Below are positions 1 to 8,896 of a stretch of DNA of 64,000 nucleotides, piece after piece. The DNA is from Phlyctochytrium arcticum (Eukaryota > Chytridiomycota > Chytridiomycetes > Chytridiales > Chytridiaceae). Position 1 is the stretch's first letter. Each line of letters opens with the position of its first letter. The stretch lies in the NCBI GenBank assembly GCA_025602905.1, contig JAHLKI010000026.1:124001-188000 (forward strand), written 5' to 3'. Position numbers and translations under genes: made by a program. A model generated the notes under the pieces. It was not told where the DNA came from and made no database searches. It saw only the letters and a program-made list of their open reading frames with translations.

Positions 1-599
1 GTCGGTGCACCTTTTGGAGGACCTGAAGGACTGATGGTTCCACTCTCTATGTCCAACGGGTCCGCCGGTCGCTCACGGGGTGGCAGTACTAATCGACCAG
101 CCATGGTCATGCTCTGCCATGTTCGATTACATGACCTGAAAGCTTCTGTACCTTTGGTCTCGCCACACATTTCATGGATGAACAGTGCCCTTATTCGACC
201 AATTGTCGGGTATTTGAATGCAGTCAAGACCAGTATTCATATTTCTTTCAGTGCGAAAATGGACTTGGTATGTAGCTGCTAGTCTCTGATGATCCCCAAT
301 TACCTCGACTGACACACGCTTTTGACATTTTATAGGACAATTTTGAAGGTGCCTGGACAGTATATCAAGCTTCTCTCGTCGATGTTTTGGGCGAAGAAGT
401 CGGACGAGCTTTGACGGACATGGTCGCTGCCCAACGAGCTAAGCACATGAAACGGATTGGCATCTGGAGTTTGCAGAGTGTGACCAAGAGGTTGGCTATC
501 TTGATGGAATACGCTAGAGGCGCTCGAGGCTGGACGCAGTTTGGTCGAGGTGAAGGTGGAGCGTTTGCCTTTGGGCGAGAGCTAGGAATCGGACTGTAA
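1..599 (+). CDS. MDM31/MDM32-like mitochondrial protein, C-terminal part (5' end outside window)
   Basis: The reading frame is open from the first base. It is interrupted by one intron (268-335, donor gtatgt, acceptor tatag) that keeps phase 0, and it ends with TAA at 597-599, giving about 177 residues here. The end of the protein contains RPIVGYLNAVKTSI, then DNFEGAWTVYQASLVDVLGE and KRIGIWSLQSVTKRL. This order (P-I-V-x-Y-x-N, then a GAWT/GSWT-type block, then a basic W-S-L-Q segment) is what I recall of the C terminus of the fungal Mdm31/Mdm32 family, inner mitochondrial membrane proteins needed for mitochondrial shape and lipid homeostasis. The assignment is by eye on a partial protein and is tentative. 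The open frame and intron are clear. Confidence 0.5.
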
Positions 600-1349
600 A
601 AGTCATTTCGAATATACCCGACATTTGTTAGAAAACACGGCACGCTTGTACCGTCCTCCTTTACCGTAGTCTCATGTTCTTTCACCACAACCCTCTTCCC
701 TCCTACGATTCCTAGTTATGTGTTATACGTTCCTTTTGCATTTGTAGCTTTTTCGTTTTAGTGTTATTTAGCCCGAGGGTGTCTTTTTATCATAATAAGG
801 GTTTTTGACCTGGAAATGAGCATGCCGCAGTGATAAAAGTTCGGGTAGCAGTTGTAGCAGAAGGATGTCAAACCAATTTAGCGGGGAGCCTGTTGGCAAA
901 GGATTTTATAGACGACGAAGACTGGTCCGTTTCACGACGCGTCGCGCGATGGAAGTCTTGGAAGTATGAAGTCGCGCGATGGAAGTCTTGGAAGTATGAA
1001 GTTACAACAGGGAAAAATACCTGCATCAATGCATATTATATTGCATAGATAGGGCCGATGGGAAAGCCGCATGAAAACCAAGCGTCCCGCCCATCGGCCT
1101 CGACTCTCGAGCGACGCGGGCTTTTCGTTTGGGAGTCAGACGGTATCCCTTCTTCTTTCGGAAGCTTCGTTCGCCGCCGCCAAAAGTCGATCTTTGGATT
1201 TTCATCGTACTGGGACCCGACATTGTTTTTCCCATTGCGTGCGTGGCAGCATATTCAGTAGCCATTGCCAGTACAGTAGGCGTCGGCAGCAGCGCAGCGG
1301 TTGCGAGATATAGGACATTTCCTAGATCGTTGACGTGCCCAAGCTCGCA
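600..1349. other. Intergenic region with one 30-bp direct duplication
   Basis: No convincing gene was found between the MDM31-like stop codon and the SH3-protein start. Short open frames on both strands here lack conserved features. The only structure seen is a perfect 30-bp tandem duplication at 941-1000. Confidence 0.6.
941..1000. repeat. Perfect 30-bp tandem duplication (2 copies)
   Basis: Positions 941-970 and 971-1000 are identical. The unit begins gtcgcgcgatggaag and ends ggaagtatgaa. No third copy follows. Confidence 0.95.
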
Positions 1350-2469
1350 ATGCGCACAGCGCGTTGTCCTCGGTTTGGGTTTCTGGCGACGCTCGTCGTG
1401 CTTGGTGCTTGCGCGAGACAGAGCAGCGCCCAAGCAGTCCTAGGCGGAGCTTGTCAAGTTGCCGTTGATGTCTTTGGATGCCAGGGCAAAAACTATATGA
1501 CCTGTAGGTTTCTACAAAAGTATCATGTTTATTCGCACGCGTACTCATTGATGTTTTTACAGGCGATCCACAGTCAAGTAAGACAGCGGATGCATCTCCC
1601 ATATTATGATTAATTGCTAAATATGCCTTATTTCTCCAGATCGATGGATATTGCAGAATGTTTGTGTCGAAGACTGCCTCACCATCCCGTCCTTTGCGCA
1701 AAATTGCGGTCGTAACCAGCACGGCATCGAAGGTTCGGAAAAACCGCCGGCGCCGGCTTCCCCATCGAAACAAGTACCCCAACCTACTCCCGAACCTGCT
1801 CCCGCCCCTCCTCCTAAACCGCCCGTTGCAACGGCAGCTCCCACTCCTACGATTGCATCTTCAGCTCCCATCACCATCAGCCCCACTGCAACACCCATTG
1901 CAGTTTCAAACATTCCCGCCAACCGAGATCCCGCAATTACCCCAAATGTCATCCCTGCCATCCCTGGACCCGATGAGGCGACCGAGAACAATGGCAATGG
2001 CTCGAAATCGTCGACTTCGCAGGCCGTCATCCTTGGATCTACCGTAACCGCTGCTGCCCTTGTTCTGTCCGGTGCACTCGCAGCAGTATTTTATCGCCAT
2101 CGAAGGAAGCCAATCGCAAAAGATGCGTCGCTGTTGCCGACAACCATTACTTCAGTATTGGAACGGCGATATCGAGTTACGCACATGTATCAACCTGCAG
2201 CCGATGATGAGATTGCTCTGCACATGGGAGATGTCGTCCGCTTGAGTCTGCTGTTCAATGATGGATGGGCAAAGGTAAATATACTCCTAAAAGTAGCGGC
2301 GAAAACTTACTAAATTACCTATTTCCAGGGCATGAATGAGTCTACAGGACAGATTGGCCTTTTACCCTGTGCATGCATTGAGGAAGTGTCACTGGAAGAG
2401 TCAGAGGGGGGCCAACCCTTTCGTCGCACATCCCAAACCGCAAAAACACCCATCCCATCATCTGGATGA
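1350..2469 (+). CDS. Single-pass membrane protein with cytoplasmic SH3 domain
   Basis: There are four exons: 1350-1503, 1563-1577 (15 nt), 1640-2274 and 2329-2469. All junctions are GT-AG and in phase, giving 314 residues. The ATG at 1350 begins a clear signal peptide (hydrophobic FGFLATLVVLGACA, cleavage near SSAQA). A short ectodomain with paired cysteines (GACQ, FGCQ, MTC, NVCVEDC, QNCG) follows, then a long Pro/Thr/Ala stalk, one membrane helix (around AVILGSTVTAAALVL) with a basic stop-transfer RHRRK, and a C-terminal SH3 domain. The SH3 shows ALYDY-like YRVTHMYQPAADDEIALH, the GW of FNDGWAK and a final IGLLPCACIEEV. The architecture resembles fungal cell-surface sensors or adaptors with an inside SH3. 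Ligand and partners are unknown. Confidence 0.82.
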
Positions 2470-2699
2470 TTTACCAACGTATATACCTATATGATCGCCG
2501 CCTGCCCTATCACCGTACATAGTCCCCCCCACCCTGACGAGCACAGACGCGCGTTAATTCTCTTACATCCTGTGCTTTTACTCATATACCCACCCGCCGC
2601 TTACTCGTCAGCTTTGTACATAACCAGAATTTTTACTTGAACATGAACACAGAACTACATCCATGACTTTCAACTTGTGATTGATTTGGAAAAGCGTAT
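2470..2699. other. 3' flank of the SH3-protein gene
   Basis: The stretch is AT-rich with C runs and has no gene-like frame. It leads into the decayed mobile-element block. Confidence 0.5.
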
Positions 2700-3300
2700 G
2701 TTCAAGCAAGGCTGCATGTCTTGGTAAATGTATTGGGATTGGGAAAGGTAGAGCTAGCCGTTCCAAGTTCAGGGCTGATCGGTGAGGAGGACGACAAACT
2801 ATTTGTATGAATATCACCATTGTGCGCTTGCGCTTGCGCTCTGGAAATTAACCTATCAAATAACGTACGGTTCAAACTAATAATGCACTTAGAAAGTTCT
2901 TTGTAGCCATCTGCCCACATCCCAAGGAACGGGCCCAGACTCTTCCAACACAATTCCTCTCCGATGAGGTTGGAAAAGAGGACATTGGTTGCGAGATGAT
3001 TGGTGCCCGCTTGAATTGGCTTGGTTCCTTGGCTGACGCATACTTCTCCCTGACCCCCACATCCACACCAGGCCGTGCGCATGGATAGTCAAGCGTCCTT
3101 GCAATTCCTCTGCGAGAAACAAGGCCTCGACAATCCCGAACACTCCTCCGCCTGGTCTTGGTCGTTTCGCCTTTTTGTCCCAGCCGCAAATTGTCTTGAT
3201 GGTGACCTCCTGGTTGTGACGGTACGTACCATTGTGCTTGCAACACTGGGTTCTCCCCAACAATTTTGGCCATATTTGCGGGTGTCAGCATGTCTTCAGG
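2700..3300 (-). mobile_element. Decayed Helitron-like Rep (HUH) fragment
   Basis: Three minus-strand frames read one after another look like pieces of the Helitron-like N-terminal/Rep region. From high to low coordinate they are: GENPVLQAQWYVPS (about 3250-3210), then GGGVFGIVEALFLAEELQGR followed by LTIHAHGLVW (about 3145-3065), then NVLFSNLIGEELCWKSLGPF and a downstream tail (about 2990-2700). HAH at about 3075-3083 sits where the HUH metal-binding motif of Helitron Rep proteins lies, preceded by the usual E-x-Q-G-R. The pieces lie in different frames, so at least two frameshifts separate them. No helicase domain, 5' TC end or 3' CTRR hairpin end was recognised. This is a dead fragment. Confidence 0.55.
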
Positions 3301-5280
3301 ACCTGGGTTAGATACCCCGCCCGCTCCCGTAGGTTACCGTTTTTGGCTTTGGCCTTCAACGTTTGGTTCCCTACCACGTGATGTGATAGATGTAACATCC
3401 ATGTTGGATGATTCGTCGGTGTATTCTCGCGTTTGGGACATGGGAAGGGGGGGTATAATTACCGAGTAGCGGTGAGCAGAGGGGGGGGGGGGGGGGTGTA
3501 GGGAGGCACCAGATGGGTTGGGTTAGGTTTTTGAGTGGTTGATGGGATCAATGTACCCAACAAAGCCCAATCATCCATTCTTGAAGGGATGTTGCAAATG
3601 GCGTCAACGTCAACGGCAACTTTGCCGTCAATGTACTTACCGGTGTAGATCCGCAGGGTCCTTCCCGTGACCAGAATACCAAATGCCCCGATGCGCTTTA
3701 GGGCCTTATTCTACTCTTCCGACAGGGTGTTGTTTAGCACCATCAATCGTTGGACTGTTGGACTAAGATAGTGGCGCTCATGGCCCTGAGGATTTTGATC
3801 AAATCCCTTTTGAGCCGGGATTGGTCGGCGGTTGGCACTCTGCCAGTCACCTCCAAAAAAACGACGTCAAAGTTGGTCTTACTGTCCAACATAAGACTTC
3901 CAATGCCATCGTGCTTGGGGCTTGCTCGCGCAGCTCATTTGGAAGCTCGCCGCAAGTCCATGTCAGCCATATGGCAGACAAGGTTCTCTCAAAGAGGCGA
4001 TCCAGAAAGCTGGACAGCTGGACCGAAATGCCACTTCTCTTGTTTGATCAATAGCAAGCGGATTTTCAAGAGTTCCAAGGTGGAACATTTCCAAACATCT
4101 TTGGGTGATGCCCACCACACAAGCAATGTCTGAATTGAGAGACAGTAATTTCGGCGCCGCCTCAATCAGTGCCTTATCTGATCTGCCGTGAAGTTGTCGG
4201 GGGTGACGGCCCGCACCTCTGGCGTTGTGTACGAGTCAAAATCTTCATCAGGAGAACTGCCGGCGGCGGTAGCAGTCTGCTTCACAAAAAAGTTCTCCCA
4301 TACTTCGCGCAACTGGCCCTTGTCCCAATTCGCGTCAAGGTTGTCCATTTCAGCTTTCATCCTTTCCTGGTACTGAGACTTTACATTCTGGATAGTAGAG
4401 GATAGCAGAGGAGAGTCCAAATTTGACAAAGAACGGGTGGCCGTTGGGCACAAGAAAAACAATTTTGTGGCGTTCCATCCACTTGTTGGGGTCAGCAAAA
4501 GGCTCCTCGATTTCTATCTAGGTCACCAGAAAGGTGTTGTTTTCCGCATCCTCAGATGGGCCAGCGTATTCCACCAATCGACGTTTTTTGGCGGGCGAAC
4601 CTCAAAGCAAAGCATGGTGTTGTCGCCGTTCGTGATGATGCTGACTTTACCGATGGGAAAATTCTGGCCTCGATTGCGAAACGTCCAAGCTGGTGGTGCG
4701 CGGACGAGACTTTTGACCATTACGTCCGTGCGACCGGTAGAATCTCCGGTTAGGTCTTTCCCCTCCGGGATAGATCTTGCGGGGCCAGTGCGCCGGGTAG
4801 CATGACTTGAATGGGGTTGGCGCTCATCCATCTTCCCAAGATTTGACAAATGGCCCAGTAGTCAAACTGCGCGTAACCATTAACTGGTCCTCGGTCTGTT
4901 CTGTCCGGACTGAGTTTGGCATGTGTAAGAGTTCGCTTGACATGTGGTCCCCCTATCATTCGCTCCGGACGATTCCGGAATTCGTATTCAGTAAGGTACT
5001 GGAAGAGTGGCAGAAGGTGAGGGCAGGGCTGCTTTTGCTGCTCATCCGACGCTTCCATTGCAAGTTCAAATTTCGTAGTTCTGTGGCTCATGCTAGCCCA
5101 AAATCGGACTTTGACGCTGAGCGATCGCAAAATACGAACTTAAGGATATTGACCGACTGTGATTGGTTTTCATTTTCAGGTCGATGCAATTCCTTCATGG
5201 TTGCTGCCGTTGCCGAAAATTCGCCTCTTGAGTATAGCGGGATGCAAGATTTGAAAGAGACTGGGAAAGTGTGATCTGAC
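3301..5280 (-). pseudogene. Broken minus-strand coding sequence, identity unknown
   Basis: Several minus-strand frames here read like protein but break into each other. Examples are a stretch with AEMDNLDANWDKGQLREVWE (about 4390-4290) that stops after ADQIRH near 4166, a shifted continuation reading LIEAAPKLLSLNSDIACVVG, a piece with TNFDVVFLEVTGRVPTADQS (about 3890-3830), and one with YAQFDYWAICQILGRWMSAN (about 4870-4810). I do not recognise the family. The third piece faintly resembles restriction-endonuclease-like domains of large fungal mobile-element proteins. It may be one long decayed gene together with the Helitron-like relic downstream, or two insertions. No intact gene is proposed. 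Confidence 0.35.
3481..3496. repeat. Homopolymer run (G)16
   Basis: Sixteen consecutive G residues sit inside the decayed mobile-element block, with further short G runs nearby. Confidence 0.95.
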
Positions 5281-5782
5281 AGCACAAACGCGTGTACAAC
5301 TAAAAACTAAACCGAATATGAGGATTAGCCAATGTTCACTGGAAGTCTGCATGTGCTCCCAGCACCGATATACATGGTCTCTGAGGCGACTACGCGGCCC
5401 CATAACATATTCGCAGAGCCTCGGCCAAGGTGATCTCTGACGCGACTGACATCGCCATTGGCAGAAAAACGACTTGGGTGCATCATTGGGGGATCCACCC
5501 TGGAGAGTTTTACATGCAAAAGGACGGAGTGCAAACTCACCAAGTTATTCTTCGTCGACTCTTTGGCGTAGGTATGAAGATGTGCCTGAGATCGCCAGGG
5601 GAGAGAGGGAGAGAGAGAGACTTAGGGTTGCAATGACTCACATGACATGTCAGAATGCGATTGGCGCAGTCATGGAAAAATGCGATTTGGTTTCCACTTT
5701 GCAGCAAACAATAAACGGCACCGACTTCCATTACAAGACTGATCTTGTTACTCCAGCTAACCTAGAAAACTACGAAATCATC

Positions 5783-7065
5783 ATGACCGAGCTATCAAGA
5801 GACGAAAAGTAAGACAGATCTCATAGAAAAACCTCTACTCTTGGAATTGGGAGGCTCATGATGTTTTTCTTAGGTACCAGCTGATAACCCGAAACCTTCA
5901 GGAGGTGCTCGGAGCCGAGCAGATCAAGAAGATTCTGGATGAGCGGGACTTGAAGCTGTACTGGGGAACAGCGCCTACGGGGCGGCCTCATATTGGGTAC
6001 TTTGTGCCCATGACCAAGATTGCCGACTTTTTGAAGGCTGGATGTGAGGTAAAACGATAGCGTTTCATTATGTCGGGCCAAGATGAGACTGACCCCATTA
6101 TTTGAAAGGTGACGGTCTTGCTTGCTAACCTGCATGCTTACCTGGACAACATGAAGGCTCCCTGGGAGCAACTCGAGTACCGAACAAAGTACTACGAAGC
6201 CGTCATCAAAGGCATCCTAACATCGATCGGCGTCCCCATTGAAAAGCTCAAGTTTGTGGTTGGAACCGAGTACCAGTTGACGGAAAAGTACACCCTGGAT
6301 GCCTACAAACTTTTGGCCATTACAACCGAGCACGATGCCAAGAAAGCCGGAGCCGAAGTCGTCAAGCAGGTCGCATCGCCCTTCATGTCTGGATTAGTGT
6401 ACCCGTTACTCCAAGCATTGGACGAGGAGCATCTGGGCGTTGACGCTCAATTCGGGGGAGTAGACCAACGGAAAATTTTCACGTTTGCGGAAAAGTACAT
6501 GCCCAATCTCGGATACAAAAAGCGGTCTCATTTGATGAACCCCATGGTCGCCGGTCTCCGCGGCTCAAAAATGTCGGCGTCGGATCCGGATTCAAAAGTC
6601 GATATCCTGGACGACGCCAAAACCGTCGCTAAAAAAATCAAGGGCGCATTCTGCGAGCCCGGGAATGTGGAGGATAACCCGCTCCTGGCGTTTTTGAAGG
6701 CCGTTATTTTCCCGGTTCGAAGTTTGGCCGGTCCGTACACGTTTGTCATTTCTCGACCGGAAAAGTTTGGTGGGGACATTTCGTTCGATTCATTTGAAGC
6801 AGTTGAAGCTGCTTTCCTGGATCAGTCTCTCCACCCCATGGATCTTAAGAGCGGTGTAGCCGACGCCGTCAACCTGTTGTTGGAGCCCATCCGCGAATCG
6901 TTTAAAGACGAGGCATTGATTCAATTGACAAAGGACGCGTACGGCGATACATCAAAAGCCGCCAAGAAGAAGCCTGCACCCAAGAAGGAGAAGAAGGATA
7001 AGAAGGGTGGGGATAAACCGGTTGTAGCGGAAAATGTCGAGGCATCCGCCACGCAGGCCGAGTAA
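5783..7065 (+). CDS. TYS1: Tyrosyl-tRNA synthetase, cytoplasmic
   Basis: There are three exons: 5783-5808, 5874-6048 and 6109-7065, all GT-AG and in phase, giving 385 residues. The enzyme charges tRNA-Tyr with tyrosine using ATP. Class I signatures are clear: the HIGH-type motif is [10 protein letters not shown] (residues 43-52) and the KMSKS-type motif is KMSAS (221-225, within [12 protein letters not shown]). The Rossmann fold, the Tyr-binding segment [15 protein letters not shown] and the [10 protein letters not shown] helix match eukaryotic and archaeal cytoplasmic enzymes. The chosen start, [18 protein letters not shown], has the usual length of fungal homologues. Upstream in-frame codons run on without an ATG in good context. 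The tail is lysine-rich ([14 protein letters not shown]), as is common in fungi. Its cognate tRNA gene lies at 16.3 kb. Confidence 0.96.
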
Positions 7066-7385
7066 ACCGAGGTTTTTTGTTGCTGTTGCTCACCAAATTT
7101 TCCATCCTATTTATGACGGTCGGACTTTTTTGTATCTTTTTTCATATCATCTGAATTCGTTCCAAACTTAACCGTTCTATACATATTGATAAGTGAATTG
7201 CCATTTGATGCCTCTAAGATTTTTTTTAGAGCAACATATTTTACCGGTTCCCTCGATTGGATAAACAAAGTAGTATATATCGGCGAATCCTATTGCACCC
7301 AAAGTAATAAATAGAGCCTTCTAGTCGTAAAACGTATGTCGTCTAAACATGTAATCTAAGCCCATCCCAGCATATCCACAAGCGC
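7066..7385. other. Convergent 3' flanks
   Basis: The 320 bp lie between the stop codons of the tyrosyl-tRNA synthetase (+) and the METTL23-like gene (-). The stretch is AT-rich and consistent with two 3' UTRs. No gene was seen. Confidence 0.6.
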
Positions 7386-8648
7386 TCATCCCGCCGAGGC
7401 CGGCCGTCCCTTCAACTCAATAACAAGCATCCAAACACTGCCCACCTCTCTCGGCACACCCTGTCCACCCCCCACCTCCGTCCACACCTCCCCTTCCCCG
7501 CCCCACCCCTTTTTGGGCAATATCCGACACCGCAACCCCCACTTATCCAATAAATCTTGGATAGACCGCTTGGAGGAGCGTTCTTGGTAGGTTGTTAGGA
7601 ATTTGGCGGTGGGGGTGCAGGAATGACGGAGGAGGTAGGAGACTGTGGAGAGGAGGTCGTCGAATATGGATGGGTCGTAGAATACGTCGGCGCCCAGGAG
7701 GAGATCAAATGGAGGAGTCATTGAGGTTGGTGAAGGGGAGGCCGGTTGATTTTCATTAGATGGAGACGATGAACCTTGGGTGGGTAATAAACACTCTCTG
7801 GCCACAATCGTAACAGGAAACGCACCCCACATCAAGCCCGCAACCCCACACACACTCCCAACCCCATTCGCCTCAACACTCCGTTTCATCGTCTCAAGGA
7901 TCCCCCCTTCCCCCGGCGCATCCGTCAAGACCACCTCCCTCGCCCCCATTTTGGCCGCCACCATCCCGGGCAACCCCGTTCCGGCTCCCAGCTCCAGAAC
8001 CCGTTTGGACCGAACGACAGAGGGGTGCGTGTAAATGTATCCGGCCAAAACTAGCGCAGAGGGCCAAGTATAGGACCCGTACCCGTGAGACAGTAACTCG
8101 TAGGTGCGAATCGTGAGTATAGTGTCATCATTCTGCCGTTCTTTGGTGGGTTGCGAGAAGTGACCATTTGGTGCGGTTACGGGATCGGATAATGTCCCAT
8201 ACGCTAACACTGTTGTTTGTTGTGCTTGACGTTGCTGAACTTTTAAGCGTTTGGCGTATCCTCCTACACCCTTTCCCTTCTTCTTCTTCTTCTTGTCATC
8301 GTCATCATCGCTACTGCTGCTGACACTCCACTCCCGCCTCTTCCGTCCATCTGTTGATCCATTCACGGGTTCCAGAATCTGGTTGGCGGGTTGATCTATT
8401 ACCGCCGGATGAAATTGAAACACCCGAAATGACGGCGGTCCGTCCATCACATCCGCCGGGATGATCTTCAGAATAGGGTGTTCAGTTTCTTCAGCCCATC
8501 GTATGATCGACTCTCTCTCAGCCCCGGAATATGTATAGGAGTCAGTTATGTATTCATCGTTTCTCTTGTTTGTTTGTGTTATCGGTTCTGGGGGGCAGGC
8601 GGGCCCTGGGAACAATACTACTCCCAGCCTGGCAACACTCATCAACAT
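7386..8648 (-). CDS. METTL23: METTL23-like protein arginine/lysine methyltransferase
   Basis: One long exon encodes 420 residues if the ATG at 8648 is used. The frame is open further upstream without another ATG. The C-terminal half is a seven-beta-strand SAM-dependent methyltransferase of the Methyltransf_16 group: WPSALVLAGYIYTHP, motif I VLELGAGTGLPGMVAAKMGA, acidic strand-2 VVLTDAPG, then FDLLLGADVFYDPSIFDDLL and FLTTYQERSSKRSIQDLLDK. The W-P-S/C-A-L-x-LA entry, ADVFYDP and TYQERS match METTL23, reported in animals as a nuclear histone-arginine methyltransferase. An insert with poly-Asp and poly-Lys (DDDDDKKKKKKGKG) and a Ser/Pro-rich loop make it longer than the ~190-residue human protein. 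The N-terminal ~100 residues are not recognised. Confidence 0.85.
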   Translation of the reverse strand: MLMSVARLGVVLFPGPACPPEPITQTNKRNDEYITDSYTYSGAERESIIRWAEETEHPILKIIPADVMDGPPSFRVFQFHPAVIDQPANQILEPVNGSTDGRKRREWSVSSSSDDDDDKKKKKKGKGVGGYAKRLKVQQRQAQQTTVLAYGTLSDPVTAPNGHFSQPTKERQNDDTILTIRTYELLSHGYGSYTWPSALVLAGYIYTHPSVVRSKRVLELGAGTGLPGMVAAKMGAREVVLTDAPGEGGILETMKRSVEANGVGSVCGVAGLMWGAFPVTIVARECLLPTQGSSSPSNENQPASPSPTSMTPPFDLLLGADVFYDPSIFDDLLSTVSYLLRHSCTPTAKFLTTYQERSSKRSIQDLLDKWGLRCRILPKKGWGGEGEVWTEVGGGQGVPREVGSVWMLVIELKGRPASAG

Positions 8649-8896
8649 ATCCGTGGCAACCCGTGCGAATCTGCCAGATTCGGACACGACTGGACAGCGA
8701 CTGGATGCGGTGCGGTTCAAAACCACATTGTGATATATATAGAGAATACAAATTTATACTACAAAATGTCAATCCACCAAGGATAATAAGAAAAAAGATG
8801 TCCATCAAAAGTCCGGTGTCACATCTACGCAACAGCAACACTATTAGCAGCATGCGTAAACAATTTGTCCTAATAAAAACCCTCGTCAGATCCATG

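Noticed and set aside
1026..1433. 135-codon minus-strand frame opposite the SH3-protein first exon
   Set aside because: It is the shadow of the plus-strand signal-peptide exon and its upstream region, with no conserved features.
5474..5782. In-frame upstream extension of tyrosyl-tRNA synthetase
   Set aside because: The frame is open but composition is not protein-like and known enzymes start at the position equivalent to 5783.
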